A DNA stretch of 64,000 nucleotides from Brachypodius melanocephalos (GCA_013398615.1 VZSR01001685.1:2956590-3020589), one strand, 5' to 3'. Counted from the stretch's first letter, positions 1 through 13,730 are shown. The notes: generated by a model not told the origin, from the sequence alone. Made by a program: numbers and translations.

Positions 1-2883
1 CTTTAATGATACTCATATGGGAAATCACTCCAGCCCCTGAACTGCTAATGCACCTTCTCCAAACACAAGAAATAGAACAATTCTTAACCCAAAACTTCAG
101 TGTTACCACTGAGATAGTAAATTTATAGTTATCAGTGTCTACATATCAGAACTTTATTTGGGTTATTTGCTCAGATCCTACCTTGCTTTTCAGTTTTTCA
201 AGAAATACACCATAACCAGTCCTTGTGCCTTGTGCAGAGTCCTTTTCCCACTGTCATGGAAGGAATTATGCCACATATTTTCAATTTACTCGCTCTTTGG
301 AAAGGCTGCAGTCATTTGGGCCAGGCTGAAGTATTATCACCTTTTCAAAAACTTGTTCTCTCCTCCAGATCTACTCTGATGTGTTGGAAATGATATTTTA
401 TCTTTTTCATCTTCAAGATAATGCTGAAGAAACCTGAAACTGCCCAAAGATTTGTTCAGAATATTGATGAGAATAGTTCAGAAAAAGAAGAATCATGTTA
501 GCCCATAATGCTTTGCTACCTAATTTTGGTAACTTTCTGGATCAGTTAACATTACAAGCTGTTGAAAACTGGCTCTTATTCTAGCTAGACCTCAGTCTCA
601 TCCAAAGAGGTTATTCCAGTGTTCCTGCAATTACTTCTGTCCTGGTACTGCATCTATTTCAACTTTCTGCTAAACGAATTTTAAGTACCCTTGAAATTCA
701 TGCTCATAAATATTCTCAGAAGAATGCATGGTCTGCAAAAATATTTTTAAAGATTGTTGTAAATAGTTATCCCTCAAGTTTATTATAGTATAGATAAAGA
801 AGGATGGATATTGCATTACATGAATATGAAGAATGTACCTTGTAAATACTGATGCAATAGGTTGGTGCAAAATTCTGGTACAAAATTGGATTGACCAGTA
901 CAGTTAAACACAGACAAAAGGCATTTTATGTGTACAAAACACCAGGAATACTTTCTTTTTCTTTAAGACAAGAAAGTAATTTGAATTAATCAAGAACTCA
1001 GTAAAAACGAGCAAAGATACACACATTTTAGTTTTAAAAATATCTATGAATATATAGTTTTCATTTTTCCTTGTAGCTATGCTTCCTGAATGGAAATACA
1101 CAGAAGCTGAAGTCTCAGAACGTTTTCTATCTGTTCCTGATATGCTATGGGTCACTGAAGAGAATATTCAAATTCTTATGCAACCATGAGCTCTTAGACA
1201 ATCTTCAGCTTTTCAGACTCACAGACACTGGTAAATTCAAAGATGATCATTTCTCTGTACTGGAAGTACTCTGGTATGAACATACAAATTCTTCCAAGCT
1301 TTTTTTTTTTTTTTTGCTATTTAAAGAAAAATATTTTTCTGATATTTTCCTGATTATGCTTAAAACAAACAGATCAAATAAAGATGATGATTTTTTAAAA
1401 AAAATTATGAATATCAGATATAACATCAGAACCTCTGACTTTTAAATAAAATATTTGAGATATGTATATTTTTGGATGAAGGAGCTTTATTCTCTGTATG
1501 TACGGTACCTAACACAATGAAAATACTATTTTTTAGAGTCTCCTAGCCATTACAGTTCATAGTATGAAAAGCTAGTAATATTATTAACCTTCTGAGGTAA
1601 CACTTCAGAATAAATTTATTTCTTGAGCAGTGCTCTTGGGTTTTAATAAATTAAAATTAATTTATTCATACCAATAATTTGACATGCAGAATAAATGCTT
1701 TGACCTAGGAAGAGATTGCAAGTTTAAGTTATAGACATCCTCTTAAATCTTCCTCTTGAATCTCTTAGCTGAAATGAGAAGGTAACACTGTCTTTTTCAT
1801 TTATTATCTGTGTTGTGTTTTTCTGTGTGTGAACTAAATAATTTTTATTATGTTCAGGATGCTGAACAAAGATATATCAATAATTACTTATAAGCATTTA
1901 CTTTTTTATTCTTGAATATCCCAAAAGCTTTGTGCTGTGGGGCAAAGATTACCTCATCTGATGAACAAAGAATCTCAAATTCCAAAACATTGCGGTAGAT
2001 GCATACTTGTGCTACCCGTTTGGTGCATCTGATTTGTAGAATGGGTTGCTTAAATTCCTTTGGAATTAATTGATCTCAAATCATGTTATAAACAAAGGGC
2101 AACAAATACATCATCTAAAAAATCAAGACAATTTAATTCAAATTATAAAGTCTCAAGAGTCAAATAAAATAATAACTAATATTATTGCAATTAACATATT
2201 AATAAGTCATGGCTCAAAATATGGACAATTAAAATTACTATGCTCAAATTTCCCAGTATTATCACTTTATTTTTCTGGCAAAGTTCTCATTTTTTTCTAG
2301 TGCCTTGCTGTATGGTGAGGTCAGGAGCTTCAGTGAGGCTTGAAGAAAATTTTACATTGAAGCATCAGCATCTGTAGCCCTTCATAGGAAGTAGCTAGGT
2401 CTTGTTATGGATAACATCTTCCCCCTCACTGCCTGAGGCCTTTTTGTTTTTTTCCTTTTTTTTGTATATTGATCTTTCTTCACTGGTCTGCAGGACCATG
2501 TCAGATCCAAATGCACTATATATGCATGTTTTGCATGTTTACCCAGGTTACCATGTTACATTCTACTCATAAACATTGGAGTGTCATCTCTGTTACCATC
2601 CCATGCCCATAATTTGAATGCCTCTACTCTTATGCTGTGCCTCCTCTCCTCCATGCAGCATTTCACTCCAGGGTCATGGAGAGTTCATTATGCTCCAAAC
2701 ACAGCTGCTGAATATGGATATTGAGCAGCTACCAAAGTGTGTATAGCTACACATAAAAATGCATGTCTATACACAGTTACACAATTTTACAAAGCCAAAG
2801 AAAGGGATAACAAAATCAGATAATTGTTAAACTGATCATTGGATAACCTCTTTTATTGTTAAACAAGATTAAAAAAAAAAAAA

Positions 2884-2926
2884 TTCAAACATGAATCCAT
2901 GATTCATGTTTTCAAACATGAATCCA
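2884..2926. repeat. Small inverted and direct repeat
   Basis: ACATGAAT and ATTCATGT (arms around CCATG) form an 8-bp hairpin, and the unit TTCAAACATGAATCCA occurs twice, before and after it. Probably a local duplication. Confidence 0.7.
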
Positions 2927-3880
2927 GGCAAAGCATGGTAATTCCTAAAGCATGTGATGGCTCCTCAACACAAAACTTGTATCTCATAACTAGCAATGAA
3001 CTTGTTCTGCAGAGCTTGAAGGCTGAGTCTGCTTTCTTGAAAAAATGGTCCTAAGATATAGTCCATTTACAAGACATTTATAATATCACAGACTGACTGA
3101 GCATTCTAAAGTCAGGCACTCAGTCATTGGCAATGGAAATCTGATAGATATGATAAATTGATTGTCTTGTCAGACATAGGCATAGTAGACTTTTTTCTTT
3201 TTTTAGTTATTATAGAGCTGTGTGAGGGACTATGCAGACATTATTCTCTGCAGATCAGGCCTGGAGCATACTTTTAATACAGAATTTGCAATGGCACATG
3301 GCATTTAATTTTGTTTTCTGTAATATAGTTTAAATTAACAAACTGTTAATCTTGAAAATGCTACTTTCTTCATACAGTCCCGAATGATGGTGGCAAAGAC
3401 CTGAAACACTGTTTGGATTTAAGAGCTTACTTTATTGGGAAACTAGGATTCTAGAGAGATAGTAAAATGGAGATACCAATGGCTGAAGGAAAAAATTATC
3501 AACTCCATGTAATGTAGCGCAGAACGAGATAGCTATGGCTACACTCTTTATTAATTTAGCTCTGACATTCCTTTTCCTGCCAGTTTCAGTGATCTTCCAT
3601 ACTCTGACCAGGTGTCTGCCATCACTAGAGAATGCTCCACAGTACATGTGGACCCTGCATACCAGGATACATTTAGCTTTCTAACACATATAGCACTAAT
3701 CACTGAAATGAAGATGAGAGATCAGATAAAGATCTATACTCAGCATTACTCCAGTGCATGTCATTTTACTGAAAAGTAGATCAATTTTATGAGGTTACAT
3801 ACAATCACAGAAGATCAGAAGTGTAACCAAGCAGATAAACCCTGCTTTTAAGTACCTTTAGTATACTTGTACCTGTGAAA

Positions 3881-3929
3881 GAAGCTACACATATATATAT
3901 ATCAGAAGCTACATATATATATATATATC
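3881..3929. repeat. TA-rich microsatellite, imperfect tandem duplication
   Basis: GAAGCTACA followed by an (AT)n tract and ATCA occurs twice in tandem with different AT lengths. Confidence 0.8.
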
Positions 3930-4329
3930 ATCTATGTGTCTTAGTTTCTAGATCTCATTTTTCCTCTGTCACATGCATATTTTCAGAGTTTTATGGTGCA
4001 AAATTTCAGATTTCAAATCTGCATTTGCATACAGTCATGAAATTTTGTTAAGAAGGAAGATTTCACCTTTACAGCTTATAAAATATTCACATACAAAGAA
4101 CATGATACAGAGAAAACTTTTGTCAAAATGGTCAGATTTGAGACTGGACATAAAATACATGCTACTGCTGACCTTGAAAATACTGGGAATTTTGAATTTC
4201 CACTTCAGGAAGCATTATATCTGGCCAAGGTGAAACATAAATGTAGTAGATCTTAAGTATTTTGTGTGAAAAAACAGAATCCAAGCACCCCATTTTGTCT
4301 TTGCTAAACTTAGCTTCCTGATTCCCTAA

Positions 4330-4690
4330 ACCTTCCCCAAAGAGCAGAGTCATCCAATGACAATAATTGTTGCCTCTCCTATCAACATCCTTCCCAGTGT
4401 GAAGCCCTGCAGCCATGCCATTGCCACAGGAGGTGTTCTGGCTCCTGAAGGCAGCAGCCTGCACAAGCTGCTCTCCATCCTGCTGCGGGTGAGCTGGCCA
4501 GCACCCAAGGCAGGGCTGACCTTGCTCCTGGGCTACTCACATCTTCATCTCTCTGGGACCTTGCTGTGCTTCTCATAGGTTGCTCTCCTCTTTCTCCTGG
4601 CTGCCAGAATAATTGGTTTTCCATCTGGCCAGTGTCCAAGCCAATCCAGTCACAGTTTCTCCATCTGGTTTATTCTTGGAAAGATGAACT
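4330..4690. other. GC-richer block of unknown origin
   Basis: Clearly richer in G and C than its flanks, with few CpGs. Frames on both strands stay open for 70-100 codons, but the products resemble nothing I know. It could be an old transposon fragment or a retrocopy; I see no terminal repeats or poly(A) tail. Confidence 0.3.
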
Positions 4691-5484
4691 GGATGTTTTA
4701 ATTTAGAATAGTCAGTCTCATCCTACCCTCTCTCCACAGCCTACTTACTTCATCTACACATATTTAAATTTGGCTAGAATTCTGCAGAACTGTGGAGAGA
4801 TGTGCTGCACCCCCTGCACCTCCCTCCCTCAATTTGTTTTCCTTTGATTCTTTTGTCCCCTCCAGTAGCAGAAAGTTTCCTAAATCCTTTGAAATTATGC
4901 CTTACAAGATTTCCTCAGCATCATTACACAACTTTCCTGCTTATTCTCTGCTGTTATGTGAAAACAAACCTCCCTGCCAAAAAACAGAACGGCTTCAAAT
5001 CTCTATTTTATATTTGTACTATATTTTAATTGTTCTTTTGATACACCACAATCAACTACATACATTCCTCCCTCTCCAGGGGGTAAAGATATTTACACCA
5101 CAAATACATAGAAATAATTCTATATTAACAATTTATATCTTTGCAACCAAAGAGGTAAAGTTTTTTAAAAGGAAGAGGCTTTGTGAATATTTTCAGTTTG
5201 CCATGAAATATCTCATTAAACCGGCTGATTTTTCTCCACAGATTTTGTTGCACAAGGTCTTGTTTGTTGCTTGACTCTGACTCTTCGAGGTCAATGCATT
5301 TCCATGCTGTTACCCTTGTAGGATTCACGTCAGGGCATCAGCTGATCTAATTGGCAGACTGTACACAGTGGCCAATGAAGCGAGGTGTGTTTGCGTTTGC
5401 CTGTCCTGCTCATAGATAAAATAGGAGCATTCTGCAAACAGCAGTCACTCAGTGCTGTCTCTCAGGTCTCTGATATTTAAAGAT

Positions 5485-5780
5485 CACAGAATCTTAGAAA
5501 AGAACCCCAGAATGATCTGAGTTGGAAGGCACCTTTAAGGTCATCCGGTTCCATCTCACCGACATGGGCAGGGACATCTTCCACTAAACCAGTCCCCAAT
5601 CCAACCTGGTCTTACGTATTTCCAGGGATGGGGCACACACAGTTTCTCTGGGCAATGTGTTCCAGTGTCTCAACAGCTCCACAGTAAAGAATTTCATCCT
5701 GATATTTCGTCTAAATCCACCTCTTTCACTTTTAAGCTGTTACCCCTCCTTGCTGCCCATCCCTACCCCAAGAGAAAGAT
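5485..5780 (-). mobile_element. CR1 LINE 3' fragment
   Basis: Reads as the reverse complement of a CR1 3' end: CACAGAATC microsatellite-like start, GAGTTGGAAGGCACCTTTAAGG, GGGCAGGGACATCTTCCACT, CCAGGGATGGGGCA, TCTCTGGGCAA.GTGTTCCAGTG and AGTAAAGAATTTC. The element is truncated at its 5' side, and the right boundary is uncertain by tens of bases. Non-coding. Confidence 0.9.
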
Positions 5781-8213
5781 CTTGGGGCTTGCTGCAGTCT
5801 GAGGTTTGCAGTGGAGACTTCCCTTACAAAAGCTCCATTTAGGTGGAGACCTTGGCCCCCCACACATGGCAAATGGTGCAGACCCAGTCACAGGTTCCTC
5901 TAGGCAAAAATGAAAGAAAACAAGTTAGTGCCATTGTCATTATAATCACAGTTAAAGTTAAATTGTTATGCCCATAATGCAACTGTAAACTGTATTAAAT
6001 TCTTGTCTGTTAAACACCTACCTCTGAACCTCAATGCAAAAAAAAAAAAAAAAATCACTCTGAATTAAAAAACAGATAAAAAGCAGGGGAATTCTTAGGG
6101 AAAACAAACAAACAACCAAACCAACCCAAGACCGAACAAAATGGGAGGTGGTATTGGTGTTGAACAAAGAAATGTTCTTTCATTTTTGCAGTCTGAAAAT
6201 CTTTTTCTCAGGGTCAGGGAATACAAAAGCCCAGTTTTCTCATTCTAAGAAATCAGAGAACTCAAAAAAATTGCTCTACACCTTTCCTCTATTCCCTAGA
6301 AATCAAAATGAGGTAGAAGTTTAGGGTGGTACACTGAGCATAGATTGAGGGTACTTTGTCCTAAGTAATCTTTTTAGCACACATTGCCAAAAATAAAATA
6401 ATATTTGGCATTCTGTTTTCATCTTCCTCGTGGCAAAAGTTATGAGAGTTAGATTCTTAGCCAGCAGCTCATCTTTAATTTTACACAGTTGTCTTCCAAG
6501 CTATTATTTAAGCTTAGCTGCTGGGATATGGGACAAAGTGTTGACATTATGGAATTCTTCAGATGACAATCCTTCATTTTATTTTGCTCTGCTTGATTTA
6601 ATTAATTTCTTTTTGGAACTGAAATGTCATGAGGATTAACTAAAACAAAACAAACCAAAACAAACAAACCAAAACACATTGACATTTCTGAAAATGGAAT
6701 ATTTAATTTAGTTTTTCTGAACTGATCTAACATGGTTACTTTTCTGCCACTGAAATTTGTGCATAAATGTCTGTTCCATAAATGTCCCAGCCTTGTAGTC
6801 CCTGTTCTGGGTCTTGTATTATTTTCTACACTTATTTTCAAATCGGGACATTATAATGCAACAGGATACTGGGCTGATCAGAGACAGTTATATTTTTTCT
6901 TCATAAACATACATTTGATATTTCTAATATTACTTTTTTCAGACATAATTTTTTCTACATGTAAACGGATGGGCTAAGACATTGCTACTTACATAGAAGT
7001 AGAAAATCTCTAACATTTGTAGGTGACTGATCATGTAAGTGAAAAAGTCTATGAGTGTTAGGTAAACAAATGAAAAAATATTTGTATTGTTATTCTTCAA
7101 CATATTTTGTTGTTCACAGCTGAATTCTGACTTGCACTACATATAATCTGTATCTCTTGACAGGCACTGTCTTCTCTGCAGGAGACAGGAGAATATGAAC
7201 GAGTTGCTTACAGATAGCAGCCCAATTCAGGCTCTTAGGATCTGATCCTCAGCATGAGACCTCAGGCTACAGATAGAGATGACATCCCCTATTTCATTTA
7301 ATTTATATCTAAACACTGTTCAATGATAAGACAATAAGAGAACTCCATTCCTTCAGGGGATCATCTTGAAGATTTACCTGCTCTGAATTAATTCTTATTT
7401 GGTTCTGTCTTGTGATGGGAATAGAAACAAAGAGCAAAAAGACAATCAGGTGTCTGCATATTATTTTCCAAACCCAGTGTAGTCTATCATAACACTGAGA
7501 AAAGAAAAGGGTAAAGGAAAATAAAAGAGAAAGGAAAGATCTTTGGAAAGATATGATTGTTGTGAGATATGCTGATTCTTTTAATGAATGGTTATGCACC
7601 ATTTCCACAGATTTTTCACACAAGCCACCAAGAACACACATGAGTAATTATATTTTGTTGCAATTCATTAAACTTTTTTCCCTGTGGAAAAAAAAAGCTA
7701 TTACACAAAAAGAAAAAAATGCACAAGATTATCATTAAATACTATTAAAAACACACAAAATGATTTTTAAACAGATTCCAGATAGTTCAATGAAAAAGAC
7801 TGTCATTAGTATTGTAAATTAATCCATGCATTTTTGTATTTACAGTGACTCGTGTAACTTCTATCTTCTCTTCCAGAAGCTGTGACTTGTAAGAGATTTT
7901 AGTGGGAATGGAATTCTAGTTGCAAAATTATTAAAGATGAAAGGAAGGGGAAAAAAAGATGCATTACAAAAAAAAAATCTTTCATTCAGCATTGTATATT
8001 TATTTTGTATAGTGACAAGAGACTGCTCAGGAGTGAAAGAAAATGTTATTGCATTTCAGCCTATGAAGCCCTCCAGGCCTCACTGCTCTGTTCTCTCTTG
8101 GTTCCACTTGGCTCCTCTTGAAGTTATATCTCCCTTAATTGATTATAAGTAAGAATAGTTTTAGGAAAAGCTGCATATCAGAATGTCCATTAAAAAGTCT
8201 GTCTAGAAATGGC

Positions 8214-8247
8214 AAAGATCCCAACAAAACAAAGATCCCAACAAAAC
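8214..8247. repeat. Perfect 17-bp tandem duplication
   Basis: AAAGATCCCAACAAAAC is repeated exactly twice, back to back. The lack of differences suggests a recent replication slip. Confidence 0.9.
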
Positions 8248-8732
8248 AAACAGCACAAATCCCATAAATTTCGCATTGAGTCTCCACAGATACAGTTAAT
8301 GTGAATTGTGAGAAATGAAACTTCTTCTATTTTCACAGCACTACCACTTTTCAGAATTGTTGCGCTGGCTATTTACCTATCCTGGAGTAATTCTGCTTAG
8401 CTCGATGAAAATTCCAAACGCAGATTCCAAACACAAGAGCCATGACTGGGACAGAGGTAACATGGGAGAATCACCCCCCCTGAAATGTCCCTCTCCCCCT
8501 TCTCCTTTCCTTTCCTCAACTGAATAAATTCAACTCACTCTGATATATGACCACTGAGCGAACCCAAGAGAGTAAAATCTTATGAGATCAGTCCAATTAG
8601 GTAAATGTCAAAGAGACATCTCCCTGAATGAAAAATGACCCCTTTAAAAAGATTTTACGGCGGGTTTTTTTTTGGGTTTTTTTTGTTTTTTTTTTTTACA
8701 CCATTGTTTGTTCAGTTTCTGGAAAACGCAAT

Positions 8733-8753
8733 ATATTTTCTTTAAGAAAATAT
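8733..8753. repeat. Short palindrome
   Basis: ATATTTTCTT and AAGAAAATAT face each other around one T: a perfect 10-bp inverted repeat, a possible cruciform. Confidence 0.75.
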
Positions 8754-9082
8754 AGGTAATAAACTCTACTGAATTCTTAAGATTGTCTCTTCAAGTCATT
8801 ATAGCGTGTAAGATATATCAATAAAACATAATTGATCACTATATTTCAGGTTTACATTTAAGAGAATTTAATAAATATCATAATTGGTGGATCAGTAGCC
8901 AAGTTTTAAATCATACAGATATTTTAATTCCAAATTTATTATGCTCTTACCTTTAAGCAAGCACCTAATTTAAACGCTAGGTTGTGGATAGATAAAATTC
9001 CTATTTTAAATTAAAATAAAAACTGAAAGAAAACACTCCAAACAGATTAACTGTATTTTTTAGTTGCCATTGTCTATATAAC

Positions 9083-9116
<34 letters not shown>
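9083..9116. repeat. (TTAG)n microsatellite
   Basis: About eight uninterrupted TTAG units, then a TTGG variant. Likely length-polymorphic. Confidence 0.92.
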
Positions 9117-12100
9117 GGTTAGGTATAAAAATTCACTCAACTCCTCCAAATCTCCTGAAAGGCTTTGCTCAGATGGTGAGTAGAGTTATTCTGCTGAAGT
9201 CTCCAATATAGCTGAGGCCCCTCTCTGCAGGAAATATCATGGCCTGTGGGATCAGGAGAGAGTTAACAGGATAAAAGTTTTCCTTCATAGGTGGCAGTCC
9301 AAATTATTTCATCTCCATGTTAATAGTGAAAAGCCTGACAGTCATTAACAGGTGCCTACACAAAGAGAAGCGGAGAATGTTTATCACATGAGAATCCTGT
9401 ATTGGGAATAAGAGTGTTTTCGTCTGAGTAAAGAAAATTTTTCTCATAATTGTGGGAATTAGCCTTCATTTGATTTCTTTTTTAAGGTGCAGCCTATATG
9501 ACTAGCTTTAGTTTTTTCCTTATAGCTGCATACCACCTTTACTTTGTCAAAAACCTGGCCATTGCTCTGTCCAGTTCCCTTCATCCGTTCTTCAACAAGC
9601 ATTTCCAAGAAACTTCAATTCTTGTTTGCTTCCTAGTGCTGATTTATGTTTGCTTCACATGGCACATCTTAGATTACATCCTGTGACAAGATCCAGAATT
9701 CTCAGTAAATGAGAATATCTTGTTTACCAACTGTCAGCAATAGGTTTGTCCCTTTCTAACATCTCTGTCTAGTTAATTCTGCCTTGGTGAATGAAATGTC
9801 ACCTCTTCTTTATTAGTAGAAAGTCAGAGAGAAGCATAGTTCATAAAAAAGCTGGTTTTTTCCAAGTGGTAAGTGGCAACATATCTCTGAATTCCAATTA
9901 CACTTATTCAGTTTCCACAAAGCTTAGGAGAATGTCCAACTTCTCTTCACTTTTTTCTGGTTTGCTCTATCTCAACCTGTACAGAGCTGATGTCAGACCA
10001 CGAATAAGCAGTAAGGAGTAACCATTCTCACTAAATAGGAGCTCTCACCAAACATTTCTGTTTCTTAAAGCAAGCAAACAAAAAAGCAAACAAAAAATGA
10101 AGCATGATAAAATGTGTGGAAGATATGAAAATGTGATCTTAGTTCATTTTAATTCCCTTACTCAAATCTAATATCAAGATTTAGACAAATCAAGTTTTGT
10201 CTAGCACAGGCAAAAAATGCTTGAGGTAAGAGCATCAGAGTTAAATCTCTGTCAGCTTGTTTTTGATATATAATATCATACATAATTAAATAACATGTAC
10301 TAGGAACAGAGTATTGTCAAAAAAACCTTAAGCTGTAACATTATGATGTTTGCTTTGATATGAGAAAAAAAAATTAACTGATCTATCTACCTCTTAAAGC
10401 TAAAACTGTACATAAGTGGATAAACAGTATTCATATCCCAACTGATACAGAAATTGTGTTACTTATGCCAAAGTGGTTAGGATGAGATAATCCTCAAGAT
10501 GTTGTCAGGAGATCATCCTCAAAAGACTCACAAGTGATTCTGAATAATATTACAAAAATCCAGCTGCTCAGATAATTTACACTGTACTTTCCTGTAGAGA
10601 ACAAGTCTTTCTGACTCTGTCAGGATGGACATGTTGGGTGGACAGTTTTCCTGTGTTCCTTCAAGCTTATCCAATTCAAGTTTTAGAGTCTTTGATATTG
10701 GGGGGAGGGTTATGTTTATTTGGTAGAAGTTGATTTGACCTTGACATCTAGATGTAAATACAGTAAATGGGGATTTGGTGCTGTCCAAGGCACTGGACAT
10801 CACATTTGCATCAATCAGAATTTTTCCCTTTGCAGACCATGGTCTCATCATGTTGTTTTGCAGCATTTACTGCATAGCTGGCTGTAATTTATTTTTTTTT
10901 TTAAAGGCACAAAGGATTTGAGAGAAGTACAGACAGGAAGTTTTCCATTTCTACATGGAAACAGTTGTTAAATTTTCTGAGACTGTATGAGGAAGAAGAA
11001 AAAGGGAGAGAAAACTTTTCCTGAGATAGGTGGATTGGAGTTTTATTCAGTTTTAATTTTATCACTAACAGGACACATTATGTCTGAAAAAATGTCTTTT
11101 TTTTTTTTTTTTTCATTTAGGACTTCTCAGAAATCTTCTTGGCTAGGAGCTAAAACAGACATAACACTAGGCTTTAAATGATCCCACCATAAATGTCTTT
11201 CATAATAATTACTAAAGCAATACTGTAACACACAGTTCTTGTTTTTTCACCAAATATCCTCATTTTTTTATAAAGGCATAATGAATGTTTGAATTATTGC
11301 TCAACATTTCCTAAATTGACTTAAGATAAAAGTTGATGTTTATAAAAATATAAATAACCTGTTGCATAATTATTCCACAATATTTTTAAGGGTGTTTTGT
11401 GTCGGTTTTTAAAATTATATTATTTTATATTATATTTTTCGTTTGACTATAAAACCCCAACACTAACTAGTAGATAAAATTAAATTCCACAGAGAATTAT
11501 AACAAAAAAAAAAGACATTTATTTAATGTCTCTAAAAATATGTAAGGAGATAAACCAATATCTTGGGCATGTTATTTTTTTCTCAGTGTGAAGATTTTAT
11601 GATTCTTGAAACTGAATTATTTGGTGGGAAAAAAAAATTGCTAGAGGGCAAAACCCAGACTATAAAAACTCTCCTCTTTGACTAACTTTTGTGACTGCTC
11701 TAAACTGACGACTTCTTTTCCCTGACTAATCGCTAAACAGAGGGCATATCCCTTTCACTTGCAAAATGCTCTCACACAAAACAAATTACCTTCCCACCAC
11801 CCTGGTTACTTGCCAGGGAGTACTTTATTTTTCCACTAGGAAGAAGAAAATCAGCTTGTATTTTGCTTGCTAGAGCCTTCTGCATTTTAATTCTGGACTC
11901 TGAATGAACATCAGAGAGGCTTTATGATGTTTCACACAAAAGTGCCTGTGTTCATAGTTTTACTCAGGGCACCCAAAATAGCATTCAGTAAGCAGTGTCA
12001 TACTGTGAGTTTCCAAAAGTAAAAGGAGAACTGACTTATACTGGCAGGAAGCTGTAACTCCTAGAGTTTTCTGAGAATCTGTGAAGTAAAACAGAACTGC

Positions 12101-12188
12101 TTGCTTCTCTGAATCCCATGTTTCATGCAACTTTTGCAATATCCATTCCTTTATGCCTAGAAGGTCCTGAAGTGACACAGGTAAGAGA

Positions 12189-12195
12189 GAGATTG

Positions 12196-12244
<49 letters not shown>

Positions 12245-12550
12245 TTTTAGTTTATTATATTCTAAAATCAAACTTAAAACTTTTATCTGGGTGCATCCAG
12301 TCCAAAAGCCACAAAAGACAGAGGCAAACCCAGAAGCCACTCAAAACCTCCAGAAAGAGAATCTGTTTTGTTGCTTTGTCAGAGTCCACCATCTAACTTC
12401 TATATCTGTGATGTTCCAAATTTCTAAATTGGATTTAACAGAGGAAATATTCCCTATGCTTGTTTTGTGTTCAGCTTGCACTTTAAAATTTTCATGCTAT
12501 CAACCCATTTTTTGCAAGACTCCCAGCTCTGACAGAATGCTTGAGATTGC
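12189..12550. repeat. Candidate target-site duplication pair (GAGATTGC)
   Basis: The identical octamers at 12189-12196 and 12543-12550 bracket the retrocopy. If two T of the tail are counted, the match extends to ten bases. Confidence 0.5.
12197..12542 (-). mobile_element. Probable retrocopy of an RNA 3' end with a 46-base poly(A) tail
   Basis: On the minus strand, about 300 bases end in AATAAA (complement of TTTATT at 12251-12256) followed within about ten bases by 46 uninterrupted A (T-run 12197-12242). The 8-bp direct repeat GAGATTGC sits just outside both ends (12189-12196 and 12543-12550), as expected for a target-site duplication. Together these are the marks of a poly(A) RNA inserted by target-primed reverse transcription. 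I do not recognise the parent transcript; the body looks like 3' UTR. It could instead be a lengthened T microsatellite with a chance flanking match. Confidence 0.55.
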
Positions 12551-13704
12551 TTCAGCTGCACTTATGTGGTTGTCATGAATGTGTGCTTAAAATTTCTGAG
12601 GGTGACATCAAGAGTGAAAATTTTCTTGTTTTAAAGGAACATTTGGAAATACTCTCTGTCTTGTTACTCTTCACTCTACAGTAACAGAAATATTTTCTTT
12701 TTTCTTATTTTTATTCACAATTCTGTTCCCATTTCTCTTTATAATCCCCCAGCTAGTAACTGCATGCAAAGTCTTTCAGACCACAGAAAATGTGTGCCTC
12801 TACTTTTGTCAGATCTCAAGTGCATAACAACAATTTCTTGAAAAATGATTTTTTCAAAGAGCAGTACATTACATACACTGGGAAAATATTTACATTGCTT
12901 GTTTCTTTTGTAACATTTCTGTTAGGAAGTATAGCTGCAATTTATTTTTAAAGCTCAGACTCTTCAAATAGACTGTAGCCAAAAAACATCCAGTAGAATA
13001 CAGCCCAGAGATATTTAATAGTTGAAGATTTGTTATTAAAATACTGGATGTCTGTCAGCTTGTTCATTTCTGCAAATTATTTTGCTATGAAACTGTTGGG
13101 AATTACACAGCTTTTGGATTATAACATTGTTTTTTAATAGACTGTTACTTAGAATCAGTTGTGGTTGCAAAAGCACTGCAGATAAACCTCTTTTATTTTA
13201 TGGATAAATTTGCACTAAGGTGCAAAAATTGATCTGTGGACTCAGTTTTAGGAGTTATATAGATATATTTCAATGTTCAGCATTTTTTTTTGGAAGTGTT
13301 GAACCAAGCACTTACATAAAATTAATATAGGGCTGTGACTGGAGTTCAGACTTTCTGCATTTTTACAGAATAAAAAATGCATCAGTGAAAGAGTTAGACA
13401 ACGGAAATCTATTCTTGGAATTGTTTTTAGGAAGTAGAGAAAGGATGAAAGAGGGCCTTACTCACAAAATACTCTAAGAAAAGTGGTTTAAAATTAAAGA
13501 ACAAAGTCACAAATCTGCTATGGAAAGTCTGCATATTTAGAAGCAAAATGTAACTGCTTTTACCTAGTGTAAGGTAATTTATGAAATTATAATGCACACT
13601 TTACATTCAAAATTGAAAAAAGCATAGCATCTTAAAAATGAAGTCTATATATTTCTTTCATGTGTCAGAAAGTTTTACAGTTACAAATATGAGATAATTT
13701 TCAG

Positions 13705-13730
13705 ACAATATCAGCACAATTTGATATTGT
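13705..13730. repeat. Short perfect hairpin
   Basis: ACAATATCA and TGATATTGT, 9-bp arms around an 8-base loop. Confidence 0.7.

Larger units (their letters stand above)
1..5484. other. Non-coding AT-rich DNA upstream of CDH19, no gene recognised
   Basis: Short open frames only, none with a recognisable protein. It holds a T-run at about 1301-1315, a hairpin at 2884-2926, TA dinucleotide tracts at 3888-3928 and a relatively GC-rich block at 4330-4690. The longest open frame (4792-5274) is T/C-rich, low in complexity and looks like chance. Confidence 0.6.
5781..12188. other. Non-coding DNA, no gene recognised
   Basis: AT-rich sequence without convincing coding frames. It includes an A17 run at 6038-6054, a 17-bp tandem duplication at 8214-8247, a T/G-rich patch at 8660-8700, a short perfect palindrome at 8733-8753, a TTAG tetranucleotide array near 9083-9116 and an unexplained 112-codon minus-strand frame at 10528-10866. 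Confidence 0.6.

Noticed and set aside
4792..5274. 160-codon open frame on the plus strand
   Set aside because: Non-ATG opening, T/C-rich composition, an overlapping frame of similar quality and no recognisable domain. Likely chance.
6038..6054. A17 run as a second poly(A) retrocopy
   Set aside because: No AATAAA close before it and no flanking direct repeat found.
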